Origin: CALDUY01 sp046350255
GTDB taxonomy: Bacteria; Planctomycetota; Planctomycetia; Gemmatales; Gemmataceae
Assembly (NCBI GenBank): GCA_046350255.1
Contig: JAXMAV010000008.1
Span: forward strand, 345,938-409,937
Direction of reading: 5' to 3'
Length of the DNA: 64,000 nucleotides
In this document: positions 17,471 to 28,162 of the stretch, one piece after another
Position numbering within the stretch: position 1 is the stretch's first letter
Layout of the letters: every line of letters begins with the position of its first letter
Notes under the pieces: model-generated
Seen by the model: the letters and a program-made list of their open reading frames with translations, nothing else
What the model was told of the DNA's origin: nothing
Database searches by the model: none
Made by a program: the position numbers and the translations under genes

Positions 17471-18289
17471 CACGAACCCCTGCTTCGTCTCCAGCAGCTT
17501 GCACAGGGCCGCGTCTTTGGCCACCTCGAGCAGCGCCTTCTTGATGGCGGCGCTCTCCGCGGCCGGCAGGTCGCTCCGCACGAAGGCGGTGACGAACGGG
17601 ACCTCCGCCGTGGTGCCAATCACGCGCAGATCGCCCTTCTGAATGGTGCCGCACCCTTCCAGCAACGGCTGGGCATAGCTGGAGATGACGGCAGCGGCCT
17701 TGCGACCCGCCTGATGCTCGTCGAGCAGCTTCCGGGCAGCGTCGCTGCACGAGCCACACGTGTTGCGCTTCGCCGGTGCCTTGATGCCAAAATCGTCGAG
17801 CAGGTTCAGGGCGGCGGCGTGCTTCTCGGCAGCGTCGGCCAGGCCGAAGATCAGGTCGTAGCCCTGCAGGTCGGCCACGCTGAGCGCAGGATCCTTCGCG
17901 GCGACCACCCACAGGCCGGTCTGCGTCGTTTTGCCCTGCTTGTCCGTCAACGACACCAGACGCGAGATCGCCAGCTTGTTGGCCGCGGCCCCCGCCTCGA
18001 CCACCGAGTCCTTGCCAATGACCAGGTCGGCCCGTCCCCCCGTCTTGACCTTCAGCGCGGTGGCGAGGTTGTCGGCGAAGTGCAGCTTGACCTCGCGGCC
18101 CAGTTGCTTCGTCAGATGGGCGGCCAGCTTGCTATAGTTTCGCTGCGCGTACCCCTTGACGCACGGGCACGAAAGCTCCAGCGCCATGGGATCCATGACA
18201 ACCAGCACGAGATCGCTGGCGGCGCGAACCGGCGAGGCCGCCCATGTCAGGACGGCCACACAGACGAGCAGGAGAAGGCGGCGCATCAT
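17438..18289 (-). CDS. Exported PhnD-like substrate-binding protein with Cys motifs
   Basis: 283 residues. A signal peptide (MMRRLLLLVCVAVLTWAASPVRA) precedes a type 2 periplasmic-binding fold of the PhnD/SsuA kind (KLAAHLTKQLGREVKLHF, GRADLVIGKDSVVE, DLQGYDLIFGL, FVTAFVRSDLP). Unusual for the family are two cysteine pairs, SCPCVKGY near the N-terminus and NTCGSCSDAA in the middle, plus further single Cys residues; they suggest a metal or redox centre. No ABC permease or ATPase genes are nearby, so it is unlikely to be an ordinary transporter component. The start has AAGGAG six bases upstream, embedded in the end of the NHL gene three bases before it. The stop lies on the slippery A9 tract leading into the PQQ propeller. 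Confidence 0.8.
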   Translation of the reverse strand: MMRRLLLLVCVAVLTWAASPVRAASDLVLVVMDPMALELSCPCVKGYAQRNYSKLAAHLTKQLGREVKLHFADNLATALKVKTGGRADLVIGKDSVVEAGAAANKLAISRLVSLTDKQGKTTQTGLWVVAAKDPALSVADLQGYDLIFGLADAAEKHAAALNLLDDFGIKAPAKRNTCGSCSDAARKLLDEHQAGRKAAAVISSYAQPLLEGCGTIQKGDLRVIGTTAEVPFVTAFVRSDLPAAESAAIKKALLEVAKDAALCKLLETKQGFVGLPAGAAKKK

Positions 18290-18292
18290 GCA

Positions 18293-19609
18293 TCACTCCT
18301 TGGTGGACTCGCTGGGCTTCCGGGTCAGGACGATGATGCGTGAGCCAGGCTGGTCAGCGAAGTAGACCTTCGACCCGTCAGGCGAGACACCAACCGCGAC
18401 ATTCTTGCATCCACCGGTCAACGGCGCGTGGCCGACGACTCCCAGGAATTCTCCCTTGTCGCTGAACCGCTTGATGAGACCTTCCGACTCGGCCGTGTAG
18501 ATCTCCTTGCCCTTCAACACGCGCAGATTCATCGGATTGCAGCAGCCGCCGAAGCAGGACAGGTCGTTCCCCGTGGTCCGTTTCCCCCAGCTGCCGCGGG
18601 CCTTGCCATCCCGGTCGTAGCGGGCGAACTGATGCCGCGTGTTCTCGGCAACCAGGAGATCCTCCTCGCAGCACTGGATGTCCATCTGCCCACAGCAGCC
18701 ACCCAGGCCGGTCAGGACGCGCTTGGGGTTCTTCAGGTCGTGATCCAGACGCCAGACGGCGTATCCGTATCCCTTGCCCTCGCCGCAGGCCACGAAGACA
18801 TCCTTGCTGGAAACCGCCACGCCGTTGATGATGCGAAGCCGACCGATCTTGGACTGGATGATCGAGTCGAGGTTCTCCTCCCCTATCGGTCCTTCGTAAG
18901 ACTTGAGCAGCTGCTTATATTGCTGCAGCTGCCGTTTCTGCAGCGTGGTGCGCTTGTCCTCCGCGATCTTCTCGAGATCGTCGACACGCTTGCGGTAGAC
19001 CTCGACGACGCGCTTCATCGATTCGCGCTGCTGCTTGAGCTGCTCCTCGGCTTCTTTACGCAGAGCGTCCTTGTCCTTGAGCGCCTCAGCAATGAACGGT
19101 AGCTCGGTCGTCGAAAGAAGTTTCCCTTGCGAGTCGAACCGGGCGATCTTGCCATCTCCTGCCACGTAGATGATTCCGTCCGGTCCGGTGTTGATCGAGT
19201 GCGTGTGAAAGTCGACCTTCCAGTGTTTGACCTGCTTGCCGTCCTTCCCAAATACCTGAACCTCACCCGAGGCGTTCTTCGCCGGAGCACCGTACCCGCG
19301 CGGCGGAGCCACCAGGGCCAGCACGCGCCCCTCAGGATCGACACAGAGCGTCTGCAGTCGAGTCCGTCCGTCGCTACCCAGCACGACGATGGGGGCATCC
19401 ACCTTGTGGCTGCCCTTGGCCGCTGCCTCCTGCTGAGGGGAACCTGGGGCCGTCGCCGCTGGAGTGCTCCCTCCCAGCAGCCCCTGGAAAATCGCCGTGA
19501 TCACCGACCCCCCCTGGGGCGTGGGTTTCTCCTCGGCTCGAAGAGTCATCGTGGAGAGGACGAGCCCAGCCAGGGCAAGCCCGGAGTAACGGGGAAGAAG
19601 GGTACGCAT
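18293..19609 (-). CDS. Secreted NHL-type propeller with coiled-coil insert and Cys-Cys motifs
   Basis: 438 residues. An N-terminal signal peptide (RYSGLALAGLVLSTMTLRA) is followed by propeller-like repeats (LQTLCVDPEGRVLALV, INTGPDGIIYVAGDGKIARFD). A charged helical insert of about 90 residues (around 185-270) looks like a coiled coil. After it come more repeats carrying paired cysteines: GGCCGQMDIQCCEED, FGGCCNPMNLR and TGGCKNVAVGVSPDG. The Cys pairs recur at equivalent blade positions, suggesting a bound metal or disulfides. First gene of the operon with the PhnD-like and PQQ proteins; its last codons contain the ribosome binding site of the next gene. No known function. Confidence 0.75.
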   Translation of the reverse strand: MRTLLPRYSGLALAGLVLSTMTLRAEEKPTPQGGSVITAIFQGLLGGSTPAATAPGSPQQEAAAKGSHKVDAPIVVLGSDGRTRLQTLCVDPEGRVLALVAPPRGYGAPAKNASGEVQVFGKDGKQVKHWKVDFHTHSINTGPDGIIYVAGDGKIARFDSQGKLLSTTELPFIAEALKDKDALRKEAEEQLKQQRESMKRVVEVYRKRVDDLEKIAEDKRTTLQKRQLQQYKQLLKSYEGPIGEENLDSIIQSKIGRLRIINGVAVSSKDVFVACGEGKGYGYAVWRLDHDLKNPKRVLTGLGGCCGQMDIQCCEEDLLVAENTRHQFARYDRDGKARGSWGKRTTGNDLSCFGGCCNPMNLRVLKGKEIYTAESEGLIKRFSDKGEFLGVVGHAPLTGGCKNVAVGVSPDGSKVYFADQPGSRIIVLTRKPSESTKE

Positions 19610-19805
19610 GGCTCTACCTTGAGGTAGGGAAGGGGACCGGACACCACCGGATCGGGAACAGCCATGAACAGGCCGTTAAAATAGGCTCTGCTCATTCTAC
19701 AGAGCTGTTCGCTGGAGTCGATGCAGACATTTTGCGTTCGCGCCGGGCAAGGACTGGAGTACCATCAAAGCTCGGCTCCGGTAGACGCTCTGGGGGAGTT
19801 CAACG

Positions 19806-21245
19806 ATGCTGCGCATTCTCGGATCGACCACGCGCCTGTGCGACGGCCTGACCCGGCGCGAGGCGCTCCGGGCCGGCGGGTTGGGGCTGCTCGGTCTGAC
19901 GCTGGCCGATCTCGATGCCGGCGCTGCCCCCGGCGCGGCCAGCCTGCGCCGGTTTGGCCAGGCAAAGTCGTGCATCCTGCTCTACCTCTACGGCGCACCC
20001 AGCCAGCTCGAGACGTTCGACCTCAAGCCCGAGGCTCCCGACGACGTGCGCAGCCAGTTTCGCCCCATCGCCACCAGCGTCCCTGGGGTGCAGATCTGCG
20101 AGCACCTGCCGCGCACTGCCCGGGTGATGCATCGGGCTACACTGATTCGCTCGCTGACATCGCCTTATAACATCCACAATGTTGCCTATGCACTCTCGGG
20201 GGTGCCCACCACTGACATCCCGATGGAACTGAACCCGCGCGATACCCGGCACTGGCCCTGCTTCGGGTCGGTGCTGGATTACCTGGCGACGCGCGGCGGC
20301 CAGCACCTGCGCGACCTGCCGACCCAGGTAGCGCTGCCCTGGAAATTCTCCAGCCGCTCCGAACCGTTTCGCCGCGGCGGACCCTTCGGCGGTTTCCTCG
20401 GGACGGGCTACGATCCCGTCTGGGCCGAGTTCCACGGGCAGGCGACAAAGGGCGACCCATTCGTCGGCATCGCCCCGAAGATGCGCTTCCAGGTCAGCCA
20501 GCCCGGCGCTGCTGAAATTACCCTCGACCGACTCGATCAGCGACGTTCGTTGCTGCAGCAGTTCGATCGCGCCCGGGCCCGGCTCCTGGACAGCGAGGTC
20601 GCTCGTGGCTTCGACCGTCAGCAGCAGATGGCCTTGCGCCTGGTCAGCTCGTCCAAAATGGGGCGAGCTCTCGATGTGGAGCGCGAACCGCACTCGCTCC
20701 GCGAGCGGTATGGCTTCACTCTGTTCGGACAGTCGGTACTGGCGGCACGACGGTTGATCGAGGCGGGCGTCCGGCTCACCACGGTATTCTGGGACGAATT
20801 CCGCGAGGCCAACAGTGCCTGGGACACGCACGTGCGACAGGAAACGCGCCTGCGCGACGAACTGTGTCCTGGGTTCGACCTGGCCTACTCCGCCCTCCTG
20901 GACGACCTGGAGGTGCGCGGGCTGCTCGACGAGACGCTGGTGGTCGTGCTCAGCGAGCATGGCCGCACCCCGAAGTTGAACAAAACCCCCGGAGGCGGCC
21001 GCGAGCACTGGGGCGGCGCGTTCTCGGCGCTCCTGGCAGGCGGTGGAGTGCGCCGGGGGCAGGTGCTGGGAGCGACAGATCGGATCGCCGCCTTCCCGAA
21101 GGATTATCCCGTCTCTCCCAAGGATGTCCTGGCGACGATCTACCACCTGCTGGGAGTCGATCCCGCCACGCACCTGCATGACCGCGAGGGCCGACCCGTG
21201 GGGCTGGTGCCTGGGGGAAAAGTGATCGAGCCGGTCCTGGCCTGA
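19806..21245 (+). CDS. DUF1501 (sulfatase-like) exported protein
   Basis: 479 residues. The N-terminus carries a Tat-like leader (LTRREALRAGGLGLLGLTLADL). The body matches the DUF1501 family, abundant in planctomycetes: SCILLYLYGAPSQLETFDLKPEAP, IRSLTSPYNIHNVAYALSG, and near the end VVVLSEHGRTPKLN followed by GGGREHWGGAFSALLAGGGV. The fold belongs to the alkaline phosphatase/sulfatase superfamily, but the catalytic chemistry of this family is not established. GGGAG lies upstream of the ATG. DUF1501 genes often pair with a DUF1549/DUF1553 cytochrome-like gene; none is adjacent here. It converges on the histidine kinase with a 13-base gap. Confidence 0.9.
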   Translation: MLRILGSTTRLCDGLTRREALRAGGLGLLGLTLADLDAGAAPGAASLRRFGQAKSCILLYLYGAPSQLETFDLKPEAPDDVRSQFRPIATSVPGVQICEHLPRTARVMHRATLIRSLTSPYNIHNVAYALSGVPTTDIPMELNPRDTRHWPCFGSVLDYLATRGGQHLRDLPTQVALPWKFSSRSEPFRRGGPFGGFLGTGYDPVWAEFHGQATKGDPFVGIAPKMRFQVSQPGAAEITLDRLDQRRSLLQQFDRARARLLDSEVARGFDRQQQMALRLVSSSKMGRALDVEREPHSLRERYGFTLFGQSVLAARRLIEAGVRLTTVFWDEFREANSAWDTHVRQETRLRDELCPGFDLAYSALLDDLEVRGLLDETLVVVLSEHGRTPKLNKTPGGGREHWGGAFSALLAGGGVRRGQVLGATDRIAAFPKDYPVSPKDVLATIYHLLGVDPATHLHDREGRPVGLVPGGKVIEPVLA

Positions 21246-21258
21246 CGGCGCTGCGCTG

Positions 21259-24200
21259 TCACGACGGGGCGTCCAGTACCTCGCGCACCTTGCTTGCCAG
21301 GGAGGTGGGGCTGAACGGCTTCTGCAGGAACGCCACCTCGCCCTGCTCCAGACCATGCTGAATCAGCGCATCGTCGGTGTAACCGCTCATGTAGAGCACC
21401 TTCAGCGTCGGACACTGCTGGCGTAGCAGGTCGGCCAGGTCGCGCCCGCTCATCCCTGGCATGATCAGATCGGTGACGAGCAGATCAATCGGCTTGCCGT
21501 GCCCCTGAAAGAGTTCCTGGGCCTGGCGCGGATCGCTGGCGGAGAGCACCGTGTAACCATGCATGGCCAGGCTAGCCAGGGCCATGGCCCGCACGCCGTC
21601 CTCGTCCTCGACCAGCAACAACGTCTCCTGGCCGCGCGTGGCCGGCGCGGGCCGGGCTTCGGGCGCGGGCAGACTGGGTCCGCGCTGGTGCATGGGGAAG
21701 TACAGCTGAAAGGTGGTACCGCGGCCAACCTCACTCTCGACGGTGATGTGGCCGCCGCTCTGCAGGATCACCCCATGGACGACGGAGAGGCCCAGCCCCG
21801 TGCCCTTGCCGGCGGCCTTGGTGGTGAAGAACGGCTCGAAGATCCGGTTCAGCACGTTGGGCGGCATGCCCGTGCCGGTGTCGCGGAAGGTCAGCTCGAC
21901 GTACGGGCCCGGCCGGGCACCGGGGTGTAGCTGACAGTAGGCGTCGTCCAGGTCGCTGTTGTGGGTGGCAATCTCGAGGCTGCCGCCGCGTGGCATGGCA
22001 TCGCGCGCGTTGACCGCCAGGTTCAGCAGTACCTGGGTCAGCTGCCCCGGATCCACCTTGATGAGATGCACCCCAGGATCCAGGTTCAGAGTCAGGGTGA
22101 TGTCCTCGCCGATGAGCCGGCCCAGCATTTTCTGGGTTTCCTGCGCCACCTTGTTGAGGTCGAGGATCTTCGGTTCGAGGATCGCCTGTCGGCTGAATGC
22201 GAGCAGCTGGCGCGTCAACGAAGAAGCGCGCTCGCCCGCGTCGTGGATGGCTCGCAGCGACTCGCGCCGGGGATCGCGCGGAGGCAGCATCGTCAGCAGC
22301 AGCTCGCTGTAGCCGTTGATCACCGTGAGCAGGTTGTTGAAATCGTGCGCCACCCCGCCACACAGCCGCCCGACCGCCTCGAGTTTTTGCGACTGATGGA
22401 ACTGGGCCTCGAGCAGCTTCTGGCGAGAAATGTCCTGGTGGATGGCTACGAACTGGCGCACCTGGCCACTGACGTCGCGAATCGGCGTGATGGTCAGCTC
22501 CTCGAAGTGGATCTCACCGTTCTTGCGACGGTTCTGAATCTCGCCGCGCCAGACACTCCCCTCGCTGATGGTGGACCAGAGGTTCTTGTAGAACGTCTCG
22601 TCGTGCTTCCCCGAGCGAAAGAGCCGATGGCTCTGGCCCAGCAACTCCTTCCGGCTGTATCCCGAGAGTCGGCTCATGGACGGGTTTACCCAGTGAATCA
22701 CCCCCTGTTGATCGGTGATCACGATGCCATCGGCGCTGCTCTCCAGGGCAAAGTTGACGCGCCGGGTCTCCTCCTCGATGCGTTTACGCTCGATGCCCAC
22801 GGCAATGGCATTGGCAACTGACGACAGGGCCACTCGCGCGGTGTCGCTCAGGGGCGTGCGGCAAAAGACAGCCATCACGCCCACCACCTGCTCCTCGACC
22901 AGCAGCGGATAGCCCGCGAAGGCGACAATTCCCGTCTGGCGAGCCCACTCCGGCTCCCGCAGCCAGGCCTCGTTGAGCAGATCGTTGCTGAGAAAGGGCC
23001 TTCGCTCGCTGGCGATCCAGCTAATCTTGTTCATGCCCAGGGCGATGCGAGAGTACGCGCCGCTGAGATTGGTGCTCAGGCCGGCGCTGGCCTGCAACTC
23101 GAGTATCTGGTTGGTGCGATTCAGCACCCACACCCGCGCCAGGGCCGCGTCCAAATGTTGCACCATGGCGCGGCAGCACTGATCCAGGGCAGTGTCCAGA
23201 GCGCCATGTTGGGCGATGGCCGCGTTGCTGGCCGCGGTGAACTCCGCCATCTGTACCTGCTGCCGTAACCCCGCCTCCACCTGACGCCGTCGGGTCACGT
23301 CGTGGACCAGCACCACCTGGGCCTGGCGCCCGGCAAACTCCATCGGCTGGGTGGATAGCTCCACGTCGATGCGCGTGCCGTCCTTCTTGAGATGGTGCCA
23401 GACCTGCGCTTCTTCCCCGGACAGCGCCGCCAGCCGCGGAGGCTGCTCGTCGGGGGGCTGAACGTCGGACATGGCCCGGGTCAGGAACTCCGCCTCGCTG
23501 TAGCGGTAATGCTCGACCGCCGCCTGGTTGACGGCCAGGAAGCGCTGCGTCTCCACGTCGTGGACCCACATGGGATGCGGGTTGGCCTCGAACAACTGAC
23601 GATAGCGCGTCTCGCTGGCATGCAGGGCGGCCTCGTCGCTGCGGCGCCGCACGATGCGCCAGACCTCCTCACTGACCAGCTGCACCGTCTCGACGTCGAT
23701 GGGCGTGTACTCGGTCTCCTTGTTCCCCACCCCCGTGATCATCCGCACCTTACCTAGCTCCAGCACAGGTAACGTGATCAGACGGAGGAGTTTCGGGTGT
23801 CCTTCCGGCAGGCCGCGTTTGTGCGGGAATGTCGCATAGTCGTTGATCACTACCGCCCTGCGCTGGCGGAAGGAATCGGCCCAGATGCCAGCCTGCGTGA
23901 TTGGATAGTGAGCATCGAACGTGGCCGTGCAGAACTGCGCGAGCGTTGAGTGCGACCAGCTGATGAGGCTAATCGTGTTCTGGTCCTCGTTGACATAATG
24001 CAGGAAGCTGATCCGGCTGCCCGTCAACTCCTCGAGTCGGTCCAGAGTGGCTTGCAGGAACTCCTGCTCGGTTAGCAGGTCCGCCAGGCGAGGAAGCTCG
24101 AGCAGCAGCTGGGCGCGCTGCGCCTGAAACGCGAGCTGGCTCTCCTTTTCCTTGAGGCTGGTGATGTCCGTGTGGATGCCGAGCATACGGATCGGGGTGC

Positions 24201-25914
24201 CCGCTTCGTCGCGCTCGACGATGCTGCCAGCGGAGAGCAACCACTTCCAGGTCTGGTGTCGGGTTCGCAGGCGAAACTCGACCCGGTACTCCGGCATCGT
24301 GCCCTTCAGATACTCACGGAGCGTGGCCAGGCAGCGTTCACGGTCTTCCGGATGCAGGCGCGCCGTCCAGACCTCCAGGCTCATCCGAAACTGTTCCGGC
24401 TCGTACCCCAGCAGCGTGACATACTCTGGAGAAACCACCACCTCGCCGGTCTGCAGGTTCAGATCGTAGATGCCCTGATTGGCGCTGGAGAGTGCCAGAC
24501 GTAGGCGCTCCTCGTTGTTCTTCAGCTCGCGCTGCGTCCGCTTCCGCTCGGTGAGGTCGCGGCAGACCACTTCGATGTCCAGGGCGCCCTCGGCCAGGAA
24601 CGAGGAGGCGTGGACCTCGACGTCGAGAAGTGTGCCATCCAGGGCCACCATGGTTTCTTCGACGGGGGGAACGGTTCGCCCCGGAGCGGAGCGGAGCCTG
24701 GCGATGCGCTGCTGAATGAGCGCATGCGTGCGCGGATGAAAGAGATCGGCGATGGGACGTCCCAGGAGGTCCTCGACGCGCGCGGCGCGCAGCAAGCGCA
24801 CCCCGGTCGGATTGATGTAGTGGATCCGGTCGCCTCGATTGATGAAGATGATGTCCGGAGCCTGTTCGACCAGCTGCCGATGGCGCACTTCGCTTTCCTG
24901 CAGCGCCTGCTCGAACTGTCGCCGCTCGTGGATATCCGTGATGGAGCCGGCCATCTGCAGGGGTCGGCCCTGCAGGCTCCAGGTCGCCTGGCCGCGCGAG
25001 TTGAACCAGCGATACTCCCCATCCTTGCAGCGAAGCCGCACCTCGACGTCGTAGGGCACGCGCCGCTCGAGATGAGCCTGAACGGCCTGGTGCACGTGGG
25101 CCAGCTCGTCGGGATGAATCCGGCTGAAGAATCTATCGGCCGAGCTGGGTAACTCCTCGTCCTGAAAGCCGAGCAACTCCTTGAAGCGTGGCGACAGGTA
25201 GGCCTGCCCAGTGGTCAGGTCCCAGTCCCAGATGCCTGCATTGCTGCCCGCCACCGCTCGCTTGTAGCGATCCTCGCTTTCGCGCAGCGCCTCGGCTACC
25301 CGGATCGCCTCCTGCCGCATGTGCAGGCTGGTGATTCCAAACGCCAGATCGTTGGTCAGCTCTTCGAGTAGCTCGCGCTCGTCCTCGTCGAACGTGTCCG
25401 CCTGGGAAGAACAGAGCACCAGCACGCCCACCTGCCGGCCTTCGCGCCCCACCGGCAATGCCAGGATCGAGGCGAACCCCTGCTGCTGGGCGACGGCCTG
25501 CCAGGTTTGATCCGCCGGAGCAGGGGACAGGTGCTGCACCACTACCGGTTGACCCGCACACAGCGCACTTTGCCAGGGGCTGCGTCCGGGGTCGGCGGCC
25601 GCGCCGCTGTCGGCAATCAATCGGACGGCGGCTTCCTCGAGGCCAAACCAGGCGGTGGGATGCAGCGCATAGCCCTGGCCGGGCTCGGTCTGCCCCACCC
25701 ACGCTAGCCGGTAGCCTCCCACCTCCACCGCCAGCCGACAGACCGCGTGCAGCAGGGCACCTTCTTCGGTGGCCTCCAGTAGTGCCCGATTGCACTGACG
25801 AAGTAGCCGCAGCGCACGAGAGCCCTTCTGCAGCCCCTCTCTCAGGTTAGCGGGAACCCTGGGCGGAGATGGCGGCGTGTGACTCGATAACCGCTCCTCT
25901 GGCGAACTAGCCAT
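21259..25914 (-). CDS. Large hybrid histidine kinase with multiple PAS and GAF domains
   Basis: 1551 residues, no membrane helices. Approximate order: GAF (45-195), PAS (210-335), PAS (340-460), PAS (465-590), GAF-like (605-775), PAS (780-890), GAF (900-1045), PAS (1055-1175), HisKA with GGVAHDFNNLLTVINGY, HATPase (NLAVNARDAMPRGG, FRDTGTGMPP, FFTTKAAGKGTGLGLS), and a C-terminal receiver (LLLVEDEDG, phospho-Asp in LLVTDLIMPGMSG, Lys in FLQKPFSP). The layout implies a soluble multi-input sensor that phosphorylates its own receiver. No partner regulator is adjacent, and the gene appears monocistronic. Signals sensed cannot be told from sequence. Confidence 0.92.
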   Translation of the reverse strand: MASSPEERLSSHTPPSPPRVPANLREGLQKGSRALRLLRQCNRALLEATEEGALLHAVCRLAVEVGGYRLAWVGQTEPGQGYALHPTAWFGLEEAAVRLIADSGAAADPGRSPWQSALCAGQPVVVQHLSPAPADQTWQAVAQQQGFASILALPVGREGRQVGVLVLCSSQADTFDEDERELLEELTNDLAFGITSLHMRQEAIRVAEALRESEDRYKRAVAGSNAGIWDWDLTTGQAYLSPRFKELLGFQDEELPSSADRFFSRIHPDELAHVHQAVQAHLERRVPYDVEVRLRCKDGEYRWFNSRGQATWSLQGRPLQMAGSITDIHERRQFEQALQESEVRHRQLVEQAPDIIFINRGDRIHYINPTGVRLLRAARVEDLLGRPIADLFHPRTHALIQQRIARLRSAPGRTVPPVEETMVALDGTLLDVEVHASSFLAEGALDIEVVCRDLTERKRTQRELKNNEERLRLALSSANQGIYDLNLQTGEVVVSPEYVTLLGYEPEQFRMSLEVWTARLHPEDRERCLATLREYLKGTMPEYRVEFRLRTRHQTWKWLLSAGSIVERDEAGTPIRMLGIHTDITSLKEKESQLAFQAQRAQLLLELPRLADLLTEQEFLQATLDRLEELTGSRISFLHYVNEDQNTISLISWSHSTLAQFCTATFDAHYPITQAGIWADSFRQRRAVVINDYATFPHKRGLPEGHPKLLRLITLPVLELGKVRMITGVGNKETEYTPIDVETVQLVSEEVWRIVRRRSDEAALHASETRYRQLFEANPHPMWVHDVETQRFLAVNQAAVEHYRYSEAEFLTRAMSDVQPPDEQPPRLAALSGEEAQVWHHLKKDGTRIDVELSTQPMEFAGRQAQVVLVHDVTRRRQVEAGLRQQVQMAEFTAASNAAIAQHGALDTALDQCCRAMVQHLDAALARVWVLNRTNQILELQASAGLSTNLSGAYSRIALGMNKISWIASERRPFLSNDLLNEAWLREPEWARQTGIVAFAGYPLLVEEQVVGVMAVFCRTPLSDTARVALSSVANAIAVGIERKRIEEETRRVNFALESSADGIVITDQQGVIHWVNPSMSRLSGYSRKELLGQSHRLFRSGKHDETFYKNLWSTISEGSVWRGEIQNRRKNGEIHFEELTITPIRDVSGQVRQFVAIHQDISRQKLLEAQFHQSQKLEAVGRLCGGVAHDFNNLLTVINGYSELLLTMLPPRDPRRESLRAIHDAGERASSLTRQLLAFSRQAILEPKILDLNKVAQETQKMLGRLIGEDITLTLNLDPGVHLIKVDPGQLTQVLLNLAVNARDAMPRGGSLEIATHNSDLDDAYCQLHPGARPGPYVELTFRDTGTGMPPNVLNRIFEPFFTTKAAGKGTGLGLSVVHGVILQSGGHITVESEVGRGTTFQLYFPMHQRGPSLPAPEARPAPATRGQETLLLVEDEDGVRAMALASLAMHGYTVLSASDPRQAQELFQGHGKPIDLLVTDLIMPGMSGRDLADLLRQQCPTLKVLYMSGYTDDALIQHGLEQGEVAFLQKPFSPTSLASKVREVLDAPS

Positions 25915-26078
25915 GAATCACTCGGGTGTGGGCGAATAACCTTCGATAGTCTAGCAGGAAAACGCGTCGCAGGCGTCGCCTCCAGAAAAATCGAATCGCG
26001 CTCGGACGCCGGACGGTGACCCCGCGTGCGTCAGCACCTGAAGAGTAGCGCGCATCTCCCAACGCCGGCCCGCCCGGC

Positions 26079-26098
26079 CGAGCAAGTCGGCTTGCTCG
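26079..26098. repeat. Perfect 8-bp hairpin upstream of glmS
   Basis: CGAGCAAG and CTTGCTCG flank a TCGG tetraloop-like spacer, about 100 bases before glmS in the 281-base divergent interval. It could be a structured 5' leader element or an operator. I see no glmS ribozyme core and no T run that would make it a terminator. Confidence 0.3.
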
Positions 26099-26195
26099 CT
26101 CGGCGCGCATCGGGGTAGACTGCTCCGTTCACCGACGTGAATGGAGTTCCGCGCCAGCCCCGCCCGGGCCGGCCAGGTTCAGGGAGGAACGCAGC

Positions 26196-28076
<1,881 letters not shown>

Positions 28077-28108
28077 ACTGTTCCAGAGACGGGTAGTGTA
28101 AACGCAGC

Positions 28109-28142
28109 GAGGCGGGGCACATCGTTCGACGTGCCCCGCCTC
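28109..28142. terminator. Terminator hairpin between glmS and the convergent coiled-coil gene
   Basis: GAGGCGGGGCAC and GTGCCCCGCCTC form a perfect 12-bp GC-rich stem around a ten-base loop, in which TCG and CGA can pair further. It lies between two convergent genes, so it can serve both strands. No T run follows on the plus strand. Confidence 0.65.
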
Positions 28143-28162
28143 GTGCCATGCTCGGGATCCGG

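Noticed and set aside
19621..19700. CTCTG/CAGAG small hairpin between divergent genes
   Set aside because: Five-base stem with a nine-base loop in GC-rich DNA is likely by chance.
26079..26195. glmS ribozyme in the leader
   Set aside because: Only an isolated 8-bp hairpin is visible; the ribozyme core pairing and cleavage-site region could not be recognised.
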